Below, in pieces: positions 23,065-33,447 of a stretch of 64,000 bases of DNA; positions within the stretch are counted from its first letter, which is position 1, and every line of letters begins with the position of its first letter. The stretch spans positions 439,590 through 503,589 of the forward strand of contig BCJX01000020.1 in the NCBI GenBank assembly GCA_001600415.1. Reading direction: 5' to 3'. This DNA comes from Pascua guehoae (Eukaryota; Basidiomycota; Tremellomycetes; Trichosporonales; Trichosporonaceae). The notes under the pieces are model-generated. The model worked only from the letters and a program-made list of their open reading frames with translations. It had not been told where the DNA came from and made no database searches. The position numbers were made by a program, and so were the translations under genes.

Positions 23065-25388
23065 TCATTCCTGAGGAGGGGACGGTTCGAACGGCGACGG
23101 ACTGCGGCTAGGCTCCTGGCTCTCCACATTTTCCAGAAGGATATTCGCCTGTTGCTCCTCTCGCAGTCGTGCGTACTGGACAGTCAGTGTCTGTTCCAGT
23201 GGAGGCGCTTGCAAACAGACCATGGAAAGGAACTCGGACACGTAAGTCGGTCCGTCCGTGTTGTCGTGGCACAGGTCGAGAATACCGCATGCAACAAAGT
23301 ACAAGACCTTTGCACGCTTCCAGTCAGCACATGACCAAACTCAAAGGCTCACCAATGAGTCGCCGTTGGCAGCGAGGCTTTCGCTCGACATACTTTTGTC
23401 AGCAACAGCTCAGATGAATGCACTCACGATTCCAGCATGTCAACCAGATGCCTCTGCGTCGATGCGGTACGCTCGACATCTCCGCCCTCACCCAAGGCCG
23501 TTGCGTATTGATGTATGGCAACCCTAGCGAGAGCTTGGGTCACCAGGCAATTTGCTTTGCATATAGCAAATGCGTCGCTCCCCACTCGCCCGTCACCGCC
23601 CTGCCTCTGGCCACCAGAGCTCGAAGGAGGAACTTTGCGTAAATGCGGAGATTCCATTTGCAGAGGTTCGGGAAGGTCGGCAAGTATTCGGTCAAGGACG
23701 GCTTCAAAGTCATCAGGCGGATAAGTGTACGGTTGCGAAGGCGGGAGTCCGAGTATTGACTGTGTTGAGTTGATCGAAGTTCGAGCTCGAAGCGCTGTCA
23801 AGATGGCTCCGAGAAGGCTGAAGATTCGTGACACGTGATAGAAGCCACTCAGAATTGAGGTGGTGCCGGGTGGTTGAGCAAATGCTCCAGCTTTTGTTAT
23901 AAAGTCGTCGTCAACCGGGAGCGGGAGAGGGACTGCAACATCGGCTTCCGCGATCTGCATTGGTGCCGAGGTCAACGCAGCGATGGTACGGTCAGAGCCG
24001 TCTGGAAGGAGAGTGAGCGACACATGGTCCGCTTCGCTGAACTCACACAGTAACCAAAAAATGCGACGCCGCACCTGCCGCTCGATGCAGTCCAGTTCGA
24101 CCAGGTCAGATCGCTCGTCGTGGAAGTTTAGTGCCAGGGCAAGGCGGATGGCACTTGCCAGAATCACGTTTGCGACATTCGTCTGACCAAGCGATCCGGT
24201 ATAGATGTGCTGGCAACTGAGATCTTAGTTCAAGACGACCCAATGAACGCGTACTAGAGAGTTCTGTCGCACACTGTCAGCTACTACTGCAAGATATTCC
24301 CGGTAGAACGCAGGGCTCACGCTATGTCTTGCGAGGACACCTCACGAAGGTTTCGGTTCCGCAAGGAGCGCGATAACGAAAAGCACCGCTGGTGAAGGCG
24401 GCGTAGCTCAGTAGCCGGAAGGAAAGAGAGTGCGGATCGCGGCAGCTGGGCAATAGAGTACGCGACTGGAACGTCAGGTTTGCAACGTTGCCCACTTACG
24501 CAGGGCGAACAGGTATGCCCGCCATGTGCAGCTCCTTTCGTCTTCTCGAGACACCAGCTTTTGCAAGAATGACGGCCAATGCATGATTGGCATCAATGGG
24601 CTTTCGTCAGCCGTCATTCTCATCACTAAGACGTACTAGAGGTAGGCGTGGTACCCTTGAAGGATGCGCATGGCCATGGTCCAAGGCATAACGTCCTCCA
24701 CGCGAGCCCGCTTTGGCGAACCGGGTCGACGATCCAGCGCTGCTGTCGAGGTACCAGGTAGGTTCTGGTGTTATTCACCAAGCTGTAAGCTTTCTCGTTT
24801 GACGTACCTTGTCCATCGTAGAGGGTGCTTGGGCTATTCTGACGTGCCCCTCGGATATCGAGCTCGTTCCAGTCCATTGGGGACTAGGGTCCTCCATGAT
24901 GGATGCGTTGGATCCAAACTCGACGCGACTAAGAGGGAGCCAGGACCAGTCGACATCAGTCTCCATGGCGCTGAGAGGCGGCGCCGAGCCAGGCGTCGAG
25001 CCTGTTTGAACAGTGGGATTCGGAACAATGCCCTCAGCATACTGCAATGACGAAGATGGGCCGTACGGAGCGTACCCCTGGGCAGCAGTCGACGAGGCCG
25101 CCAACTTTGGAGTGTGTCCACCATCGTTTGTGGGGGTGGGCTGTTTTGCATAGCTGTAGTTCTGGTCAGTAAGTGGTTACATGCTGCATGTGTGCCATGT
25201 ATGCCATATACCAACCGACTTGTCGGCCCAGGTTTCCTCCTCTTGTGAGTATACTCGCAGGGGAGGTTGAGTGAGTCGCATCCTTGACATTGCGCCATGC
25301 TTGGGTCCTTGACGCACTTGACCTTCCTGAGACGACAGAGGTCGCAAGACGTCGGGCGCTTCCTGGGCCTGTCATCTGTGGGAGGCAT
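23065..25388 (-). CDS. Zn(II)2Cys6 fungal transcription factor with MHR domain
   Basis: Ten exons, complement of 23065-23316, 23353-23392, 23428-24001, 24047-24209, 24255-24273, 24321-24465, 24500-24600, 24637-24764, 24808-25153 and 25216-25388, giving 646 aa. The N-terminal binuclear cluster is complete: C15, C18, C25 (CDLCRLRKVKC), an 8-residue loop, then C34, C37, C44 (CQGCDSLNLPC), followed by basic THKRRKPGP. A putative second nuclear signal is PGSPKRARVED. The fungal_trans/MHR domain begins LYPLMPIMHWPSF, with SLGQTNVANVILASAIRLAL and RQVRRRIFWLLYGSDRT. The 45-nt intron at 24002-24046 is needed to restore the conserved FWLLYGSD. It is divergent from an MFS transporter, so local control of that gene is a reasonable inference. 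Target metabolites unknown. Confidence 0.9.
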
Positions 25389-26084
25389 GTTGATGCACAG
25401 TCAACTGCGCGCGCGGGGGTTGGGTGATGCCGTCGGCGCCGGTCGGTCGCTCGGTCGGTCTCGGATTGTGCAGGGAGTTGTCGAGGATGGCGAGGAGATG
25501 GGCCATTGTCGGTCCATCTTCGGTCATGTTGATTGACTGGTGGGGCCGGACCTGCCTGATGCCCAGTGGCCAGTGGCCAGTGGACCGTGTGATGATTGCC
25601 ACTCTACAATGAGTGCACGTGACGTCAGGCACCAAACTCGTTTGCACGTGACACCATTGCTTGATGGCATGATGGATGACGCGTGCGTGGTAAGTACAGT
25701 GGTATTGGTATCGACGGCGATAGCCGATGTGCCCCACATGGCAGACCCATGACCTCGCATGCCTCGCACCCATTGCACAGCAAAACGCACCACATGTGTC
25801 TCTGTCTCTCTCCCTCGCTGTCTCTGTCTCTATCTCTAGAGGCACACCGTGATATCGATACCCCCCCCAGCTTTGCGCCTCGACGCCGCGTCAGCGACTC
25901 TTGCAACCCATGCAGCACTAAACTTCACCTGTGCAGCGATCCATTCATGAGACACGTTCTTCGACCAACTAATCAAACAATCAATCCAGGCCGCTACAGC
26001 ACCATCCCACTAGCCTAGCCCGCTCACCATTTCTGCCCAGATTTCGAACAATCCTGCACAAAGCCCATCTCGGCCCCGTGGACA
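25389..26084. promoter_or_regulatory. Divergent promoter of the zinc-cluster regulator and MFS transporter, with CGG clusters
   Basis: 696 bp between two start codons. A run of CGG triplets lies at about 25,430-25,466 (five or more copies, some spaced by one base), and C6 zinc clusters typically bind CGG half-sites. A triple CAGTGGC repeat lies at about 25,562-25,582 and a (TCTCTG)n tract at about 25,798-25,842. Autoregulation is an inference. Confidence 0.45.
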
Positions 26085-28324
26085 ATGCCCTCGGCCGGCA
26101 CCGCGTCTGCGTCCAACGATGCGTCTGCACCCACCGGCGCTGTTGACGATGCAACTCCTACCAGCGGCTCTAGCGACTCACTGCCATGGTGGCGACGGCC
26201 AAGCCCGCTCTTTGTGCTCGTCTTCGCTTTCGGCCTGACGATGAACCTCGGCATGACTCTGTCGTCGCGTCCTGAAATGCTGATCAACCTTGCGTGTATC
26301 GCACGCTTTCCGAGCAATAGTACCGCAGGGGCGGGTGAGTTGTGCCTCACCAAGTGGCTGCGAGAAAGGCTGACTTCCTCCTAGAGCTTCCATTCGTCCC
26401 CGACCCGTGCTCGGACACCCAGGGCTCGGGGGACGCCCCACCTCCGCTGCAGTGTACCGTCCTACCACCCCAAGACCCTTCCTGGGGATACGACCAAACC
26501 ACCCTGGTTACCACTAACGCGCCGCTCCCTGTGCACACTCGGGGGAGCATTTTCAACGCCCCGCGACCACTCCCCGGGGTGGACCCCAAGACCTGTCGGC
26601 GTGATGTCGGCGTGCAGAAGCTTACTGCGCAAATCCAGATGTGGTGCAAGCTTATCGGTGGCCTGCTCTCGGTCATGACGACAGGCTACTGGGCCAGCCT
26701 ATCGGATCGCTTTGGTCGAAGGCGCATTATGGCCATTTGCCTGCTCGGCCTTCTGCTCAACGACGCATCATTCATGGTAGCCGTGCGGTGGCCACAACTC
26801 GTGACCTACACGGGGGGTTACATTTTGTTACTTGGACCCATGTGTGAAGGCCTCCTCGGCAGCTTGGCGGCAATGGGCGCTGCTCTATCCGCTTATGTTG
26901 CCGACTCGTCACCTGTCGGCAGCCTCCTTGCGTATTTCGCTTCCATAACGGGATGCCTTATGGGAGGCATGACCGTTGGTCCCATTCTGGGCGCCTATGT
27001 GATACACAAGACGAACGACGTGTGAGTCCCGCTCCAGAAGAAAGTAGACGTTGCTGATGTCTCTTCAGTCTCATGCCGTTCAAGATTGCGTTGGTCGCAC
27101 ATACAGTATTTGTCTTGGTGTTACTGTTCATCTTTCCAGAGTCGCTCTCGACGGAAGCTCGTGACCACCTCGCGAAGAAGGCAGCAGCAGCTCACCAGGA
27201 GGCTATGGCACTCGATGAGCTTGAGCGCGCATGGGAGGACGAGGAGGACGACTACCCTACCACCTACAGAAACCTTCCCATTGTTGCGCGCATTGTGCGG
27301 TCACGCACGACACGGCGCATCCTTGGACGAACGCGCAGATCTATCCGCCGGCTCCTCACTCCCATCGAGCCTTTGCGTATATTTCTGCCAGGGCCGCGAG
27401 ACCCTGACCATCCTGGCCGTGGCAAAGACTGGAATCTGTCGATTCTGGCCACGGCACTTCTCGCCATCAGCATAACTGCAGTAAGTTCGCCAGGTCAGCG
27501 AACCCGCAACTATAAGCTGATCAACGTCCTAGGGTTTGACAGAGCCGAAGATCCAGTACGCAATATACGCGTTTGGTTGGGATACGGCCTCAGTAGGGCC
27601 ATTCCTCTCGTTCAATGCTGCTTGTCGCTTCGTCGTTCTCATCGTTCTTGTGCCAGGTAAGCTGTACCATCTAATGCTTTGATGTGGCGAGGACAAACCG
27701 CTAATCACTCCAGTCGTTACACACTACCTCAAGCCGTATTACGTCAAACACGAGATTGCGTCAGAAATCAATAGAGCTCGTCAACATGTCGCGGACGAAG
27801 GGGCGGCGACCGAGGTGTCGCCTCTTCTTCCGCCGCGGAGTTTCTCGGGAGACACGATCACCCGTGACAGCGTCCCATCCAGTCTTTCGGGTGAAGAGAC
27901 CGACACATTAGCAGGAAACGGCGCAAAGAGCACCATCGCTTTCGACCACGCCCTTTTGGTCTGCACACTCATCATGGAAGTCGTTGGCTACGCCGCAATC
28001 AGTGCCAATGTCAAAGCCAGCCAAACGCTCTTTGTTGTTGTGCACGCAGCGCTCGCGCTGGCATCCCCCGCGCCATCGTGCGCCAATTCATTGGCACTCG
28101 AGTTGGGTCCAAAGGATATGGCCTCCGGACGACTGTTTGGAGCGATCGGCATTCTCGATGCTCTTAGCGGGGCTCTCCTCTCCCCGGTGATCTTCAACAC
28201 TCTCTTTTCGGCTACTGTCGGCATATACCCCCCGGCCATCTTCATACTCGCCACAATCTGCTTCATGATTGCGTTCTTGGCGGTGGCTTTTGTGCGCCTG
28301 CCCACATCTGCGGGCCCACGCTGA
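26085..28324 (+). CDS. Major facilitator superfamily transporter
   Basis: Exons 26085-26334, 26385-27021, 27069-27480, 27533-27656 and 27714-28324 give 677 aa. An N-terminal cytosolic tail (~35 aa) precedes TM1 (PLFVLVFAFGLTMNLGMTL). A large Pro/Asp-rich extracytosolic loop of about 100 residues follows, then TM2 and the MFS motif A SDRFGRRRIM. Further helices are ICLLGLLLNDASFMVAV, YILLLGPMCEGLLGSLAAMG and FASITGCLMGGMTVGPILGAY. A charged central loop of ~110 residues separates the halves. The C-terminal helices include LVCTLIMEVVGYAAI and IFILATICFMIAFLAVAFV. The motif and layout suit a proton-coupled drug or metabolite antiporter, but the substrate cannot be read. It is paired head-to-head with the zinc-cluster gene. 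Confidence 0.9.
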
Positions 28325-28503
28325 AGAAGCCGTGACTTCACGCCAATGTATCTCCATTGCCATCATTTAGTATATCATGCCAGCGCGATCCGGCAACTGC
28401 ATCATCGCCAGCTTCACTCATTCATGAACAATTCCCTAGCGCCTTGTACCCTCCATAATCCGACGACGGGTCGCACAATGTACCGTCTGTCTAGGTGGGC
28501 TCC

Positions 28504-28947
28504 TGTCAAGACCCGTCGCGTCGGCGAGGGGTCACGTGATCTGGGTATGTGTGGCTGAGGTAGCGTCGGCTGTCCTCGCAAGTCGCCCACGGCGTCCATC
28601 TCGTAGTACTGGTAACGTCGTTACCATGACAGAGGAATACTACTTCGTTACCATACCCTTGTACGCAACGAAGTCCTTATATATGTAGGGCCACGTTGCG
28701 GCCCTCGGCGTTGTTCAGATTGCTCTCCGGGCCGTCGGCCTTTCCCTTAGCCGGGCCTGTGTCTCGGATGAGATGGAGGGCAGACTGGGCCGGTGGTGCC
28801 GCCACCGGTCTGGCTCATCGGTCGAGCGGTGTGGGTTATTAGGTAATGGGGTCCCTTGTGGGTCCCATGTGGCTTCGGGTCACGTGGGAGGGTTTCCACG
28901 TGGCTCTCTGGTCATGTGGTTGTCCTGGCACGGGCCGCGTCATGACA
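28504..28947 (-). repeat. Solo LTR of the element-3 Ty3 family, 5-bp target duplication
   Basis: 444 bp with TGTCA...TGACA inverted ends, flanked by GCTCC at 28,499-28,503 and 28,948-28,952. By eye it aligns along its full length with the LTR at 53,595-54,039, with scattered, mostly transition differences. Read on the minus strand (the orientation of element 3) it contains a TATATAAGG-type TATA box at about 28,676-28,686. No internal element sequence lies beside it, so it is a solo LTR left by LTR-LTR recombination. Confidence 0.92.
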
Positions 28948-28952
28948 GCTCC

Positions 28953-29661
28953 GTCCACACCACCAAAAACCTCGTTGCCACAATCCCAACCAGCGAGCTC
29001 GACTTCACTTTCTCAACAACTATGCATGCTTGAAAGCTGAAATGTGGCATTTTTGATAGCTACATGCACAGGCTATCAGAAGATCAAGTTACTTCCCCAT
29101 ACACATCAATTGTGTTATGACTATGACTAGTCATACCCACCAAGTACATACATTATTCAATACACCTTGTAGTACAATTAGCAATGACCTCAAGTCATTG
29201 CCCAGGGCGCTTCATCAAAGAGTTGTCACGAACTGTATCATGGAACACACCTCCATCCCTACTGAATCCCTTTCAGACTTAGTGAATCCCCTTCGGTTCG
29301 TGACGTCACTCATGCCTGAGTCAACCTCAGGGCGACGCCCCGACACAAGTACCCACGGCAATCCCTGGACATCCCCAGAGAATTGTTCTTTTTGTTTCTT
29401 TTCCCTTCTAGTACCTCTACTAGTCACTCTGCACCCTTGCCACCCTCAATCCACCTCCTACGAACCCCTAGGACCCTCTGAGTGCGACAAGAGGCCTACA
29501 TGACTCGTCAGCATCGCTTCGCACTCTCTGTGGAGCAAACTCTGTACCGAACTTCTTTTGGTATCCCCGAACCTCACTTCGGTCTACTCGCAGCTGAATC
29601 AGGTCATAACAGCCAGAACAATTCTCTCACAAGTCGCTACAAGTCGTAATCCTTGCAATCC
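28953..29661. other. AT-richer stretch with no recognised feature
   Basis: About 0.7 kb right of the solo LTR, noticeably less GC-rich than the gene arm. It may be the untranslated leader of a decayed retroelement, because a Gag-like frame begins at 29,662. No LTR ends were found. Confidence 0.35.
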
Positions 29662-30047
29662 ATGTCGCGCGCCCCGTCCAACAACGCCGCCAAGCTCAAT
29701 CACATCCTCCAGCACCTGGAGAACTTGGCAGATAACGTTAATTGCCTTGACAAGCGCATCCGACCTCTGGAATCGTTACCAGATGAAGTTTCGCGACTCC
29801 GAAACCACGTTCGGAGCGTCTGGACTCAAGTCCAGCTGCGCGCCACCTCCGCGCCCCCGCCCCGGGATACGTCACTTCTGGACCTTGAGGATCCACCGAT
29901 CCACCCTTCAGCACCCCCATAGACCTTACGACTGTCCCGGAGATGGAGGACAACCTGCTCCCCTTTATGGTGAGCGATACACAAGACGGCAATGATGAGG
30001 AATCGGATGAATCATCGGAGTTGGAGATAGGCTCCTTCGAAGAGTGA
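29662..30047 (+). pseudogene. Gag-like coiled-coil fragment, one frameshift
   Basis: An ATG at 29,662 opens MSRAPSNNAAKLNHILQHLE and continues with a heptad-rich segment (LADNVNCLDKRIRPLE, DEVSRLRNHVRSVW), typical in style of the N-terminus of Ty3 Gag proteins. The frame ends at TAG 29,920. A one-base shift restores an acidic continuation (LTTVPEMEDNLLPF, ESDESSELEIGSFEE) to a TGA at 30,045. No capsid or zinc knuckle follows, because the reversed family-1 LTR begins at 30,226. Identity as Gag is an inference from style and context. Confidence 0.4.
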
Positions 30048-30225
30048 GAATTTGGTGCAGTCCGACCGAAAGGTAGAACGGACGTACCGTTGTCACCTTC
30101 GCGACCACTGAGAGCCCCTTCTCTCCGACCCCTGCGGCCCGAAATCATTCCGGTCGCAACTGACCCTCATCTCCATCAACATACTCTGGCCCTTGGCTGT
30201 GGCCCACGCTGCATCAAGGAGCTGG

Positions 30226-31994
30226 TGTGGCAGTTTTTCCCTACTGACGAGACTGGGCTGTTGCTCTGAGAGGTACTCGGCCTCCTACCTGCTGTCCTGC
30301 CTGGCTTACCTACTAGTCCCCACAGGGCCCCAACACTGACTATGTCGGGCCCCTTTACCTTTCGTGTCGATATCATGGGTTCAAGCCCCACAGGCGGTTT
30401 TCGCTGGCCATCCTTGGGCCCCTTTTTGCATCCCAATACAGATCGACGGCGGGCCCCATGCGCAGCGCTGGAGGCTGCGTGCCTGCCTCTGTTGCCTTTC
30501 TGCGTCAAGTACAGTCGGACCCCTCGTCCCTCGCCGCTAACCGATAGCGGGCTCCATGCACTGTACTCGCCGACTAGAGTCAGGCTCCATGCCCCTCGCT
30601 GTTGACCAACAACGGGCTCCACACGCGGCAGTCGCCAACTCACGTCGGACCCCTCGTCCCTCGCCGCTAACCGATAGCGGGCTCCGTGCACTGTACTTGC
30701 TGACTAGAGTCAGGCTCCATGATCCTCGCCGATGATCAATAGCGGGCTCCGTGTGCTGTACTCGCCGACTAGAGTCGGGCTCCATGATCCTCGCCGCTAA
30801 CCGATAGCGGGCTCCGTGCACTGTACTCGCCGACTAGAGTCGGGCTCCATGATCCTCGCCGTTGACCCACAACGGGCTCCATACGCGGCGGTCGCCGACT
30901 CACGTCGGACCCCTNNNNNNNNNNNNNNNNNNNNNNNNNNNNNNNNNNNNNNNNNNNNNNNNNNNNNNNNNNNNNNNNNNNNNNTCGGACCCCTCGTCCC
31001 TCGCCGCTAACCGATAGCGGGCTCCATGCGCTGTACTCGCCGACTAGAGTCAGGCTCCATGATCCTCGCCGCTGATCGATAGTGGGCTCCGTGCGCTGTA
31101 CTCGCTGACTCACGTCGGACCCCTCGCCCCTCGCCGCTAACCGATAGCAGGCTCCGTTAGCTGTACTTGCTGACTAGAGTCGGGCTCCATGATCCTCGCC
31201 GCTGATCAATAGCGGGCTCCGTGCACTGTACTTGCCGACTAGAGTTGGGCTCCATGATCCTCACCACTAACCGATAACAGGCTCCAAGGGAATGATGCAT
31301 GAATGACATGAAACTCCGATGTCGCTTCTAGTTATTGCTATGGACAGCCTAGTGAACCTGAACTTCGATGCTAGGAGATTAGCAGAGAGGGCGAGAAATT
31401 ACCACCACAGTTCACAAGCGCCCCGGTGGGTCGGCCCTCTGACCCTGGCCATCTCTTTTGCCTCTTAATGCTCTCCTTTATGAGGGATCGAGCATCCCAG
31501 GGCCTAGTAAGGCCTTACACTTACTTGGCACGTCGTTACTGCAGCATCCAGTCCTCGCCCCCTTTCTTTCTCAACCAGCCCCTCCTCAGATCAAGTTCAC
31601 TCTTCACTCCCCACAGTCAAAACTTAACTGCTTAAACAGTAACTAGCCCACCCTTTACCCTCAGAACCCACATAAGGCCGTCTCTTCAGGCTAAGTAGCC
31701 TGGTGATTATGCACCCCCTCCTCCAGGATCCATACAGCAAGCCGACTCTTTTCAAACCACTTCGCCCCTTTGATGACCACGCTAGATGAATCAGCCCCTT
31801 ATCCAGGCCATGCCGCTCCCGATGTCTGTGCTAGACTAGTTAACCCTTGTCCAGGCCGTTTCCCAGTGCCCATGCTAGACTGGACCATCCATGCTAGAGT
31901 GAATCTGCTCCCGGTGTCCCTGCTAGATTAGAACATCCACGCTTAGGCCAACCTGCTCCCGGTGTCCGTGTTAAGTCGGACCATCCACACTAGA
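30226..31994 (-). mobile_element. Reversed 3' fragment of a family-1 Ty3 element
   Basis: This segment is the inverted copy of the right end of element 1. The LTR (30,226-31,409, ends TGTGG/CCACA, including a 70-N gap at 30,915-30,984) is followed by the pre-LTR region with the degenerate 48-bp tandem repeats (31,410-31,994). It stops exactly where the TGTCACGA terminus of the element-2 LTR begins at 31,995, so element 2 appears to have inserted into it. The coding part of this copy is not in the window. Confidence 0.75.
30505..31290 (-). repeat. Hairpin-array satellite inside a family-1 LTR (reversed copy)
   Basis: Tandem units of about 65 bp, each made of two ~33-bp halves beginning (on the minus strand) GGAGCCCG followed by a short perfect inverted repeat. 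An assembly gap of 70 N interrupts the array at 30,915-30,984. Same repeat as at 48,555-49,470. Confidence 0.85.
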
Positions 31995-32545
31995 TGTCAC
32001 GAGCCGAACGGTGGAGGCTTGGGAACCTAACACAAACCCACCACCGTGACTCCGTCTCAACCTGGAAGACGGCATCGGACTCACGGAGTTGACGACCTAA
32101 AGGAAGGCATCGGGGCCAGGGGATTGCTGCGACACGCACGCGGAGGGGACGCGGAGAGACGGAAGGATGGAGCAGAGACGGAGGTGGCGCCGCGGAGGTG
32201 TCGGAGAGGGCAAATGCCGAGGCAACTGGTTGTCGAGACTAGACTTGTAGTTGCATGGCTTGGAGATACAAACTACGGATGGCGCTGAACTAAGTACCCT
32301 AGCGAGCGTACGAGCAGGAGCTGCACGGGGGATACGGATTTAGGCCTAGTCTACAAGCGTGGCACCCTGGGTCGGCGATAGAGCCTCTAGTAGTAGCGCC
32401 GACATGCACGGGCGACAGTACGGCGTGTGTGCCTCACGAGGCATCATGAAGCGTGTACTGTGTGCTGTCAAGACAACGTGCATGATTTCTTGTCGCTTGT
32501 TGTCTCGAGTGGCAAACCAAACTGTGCAGGTGGAGGTCGTGACGT
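31995..32545 (-). repeat. Outer portion of element 2's 3' LTR, split by element 1
   Basis: Begins TGTCACGA on the plus strand and ends at ACGT directly before the element-1 LTR. The remaining 66 bp of the same LTR resume after the second ACGT at 49,741 and end TCGTGACA at 49,810, giving perfect 8-bp inverted termini for a reconstructed LTR of about 617 bp. Confidence 0.75.
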
Positions 32546-33154
32546 TGTGGTGGTAATTTCTCGCCCTCTCTGCTTATCTCCTAGCGTCGAAGTTTAGGTT
32601 CACTAGGCTATCCATAGTAATAACTAGAAGCGACATCGGAGTTCATGTCGTTCATGCATCATTCCCTTGGAGCACAACTCTAGTCGGCGAGTACAGCGCA
32701 CGGAGCCCGCTAGTGGCTAGCGGCAAGAGACGAGGGGTCCTACGTGAGTCGGCAACCGCCACGTATGGAGCCCGTTGTTGGTCAACGGTGAGGAGCAAGG
32801 AGCCCGACTCTGGTCGGCTAGTATGACGCATGGAGCCCGCTGTCGGCTAGCGGCTAGGGGCGAGGGGCCTGACTTACTCGACGCCGAAGTGCAACAGAGA
32901 CAGGCACGCAGCCTCTAGCGCTGCCCACGGGGCCCGCCGTCGATCTGTATCGGGGTGCATAGGGGTCCGAGATCAGCCAGCGAAAGCCGCCTGTGGGGCC
33001 CGTCCCCTATCGGCGCTAAAGGTAAAGGGGCCCAACATAGCCAGTGTTGGGGCCCTGTGGAGATTAATAGGTAAGCCAGGTAAGACAGCGGGTAAGAGGC
33101 CGAGTACCTCCCAGAGCAACAGCCCAGTCCTGTCGGTAGGGAAAAACTGCCACA
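32546..33154 (+). repeat. 5' LTR of element 1
   Basis: 609 bp, TGTGGTGGTAATTTCTC to AAAACTGCCACA. Homology with the 3' LTR begins exactly at TGTGG, which sets the boundary. It contains a shorter hairpin array (about 32,670-32,860) than the 3' LTR, so copy number differs between the two LTRs. Confidence 0.85.
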
Positions 33155-33158
33155 AATT

Positions 33159-33176
33159 TGGAGCCCATTATGGGGC
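33159..33176 (+). other. Putative primer-binding site of element 1
   Basis: Four bases after the LTR end lies TGGAGCCCATTATGGGG, starting with the TGG expected to pair with a tRNA CCA end. The cognate tRNA was not identified. Confidence 0.5.
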
Positions 33177-33447
33177 GACGCTCTGGGAAAGAAAGGTTCG
33201 TTTCAGGGGTAGAGGGGATGGAGATTGGGGTCTTGCTACCCTACCTTCCAAATTTCGTGGCAACTGTACTGGGATTGGAAATTGCGAGTCTTGTGGCCAA
33301 TAGTCGACCCTGAGTCGGAGCCCACTGGTCATTGGTACAAGACTGGGGTCTGAGAAGGAGGTGAAGAAGGAGCGCCCGCTTCTTCCCTTTTCGACACACC
33401 ACCACTATCCACCCAGTAAACTAACCAAGAACCAATCCGAGAACACT

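Noticed and set aside
23065..28324. Secondary-metabolite gene cluster around the regulator and transporter
   Set aside because: No backbone synthase or tailoring enzyme is present; the neighbours are a PLD-like gene and retroelements.
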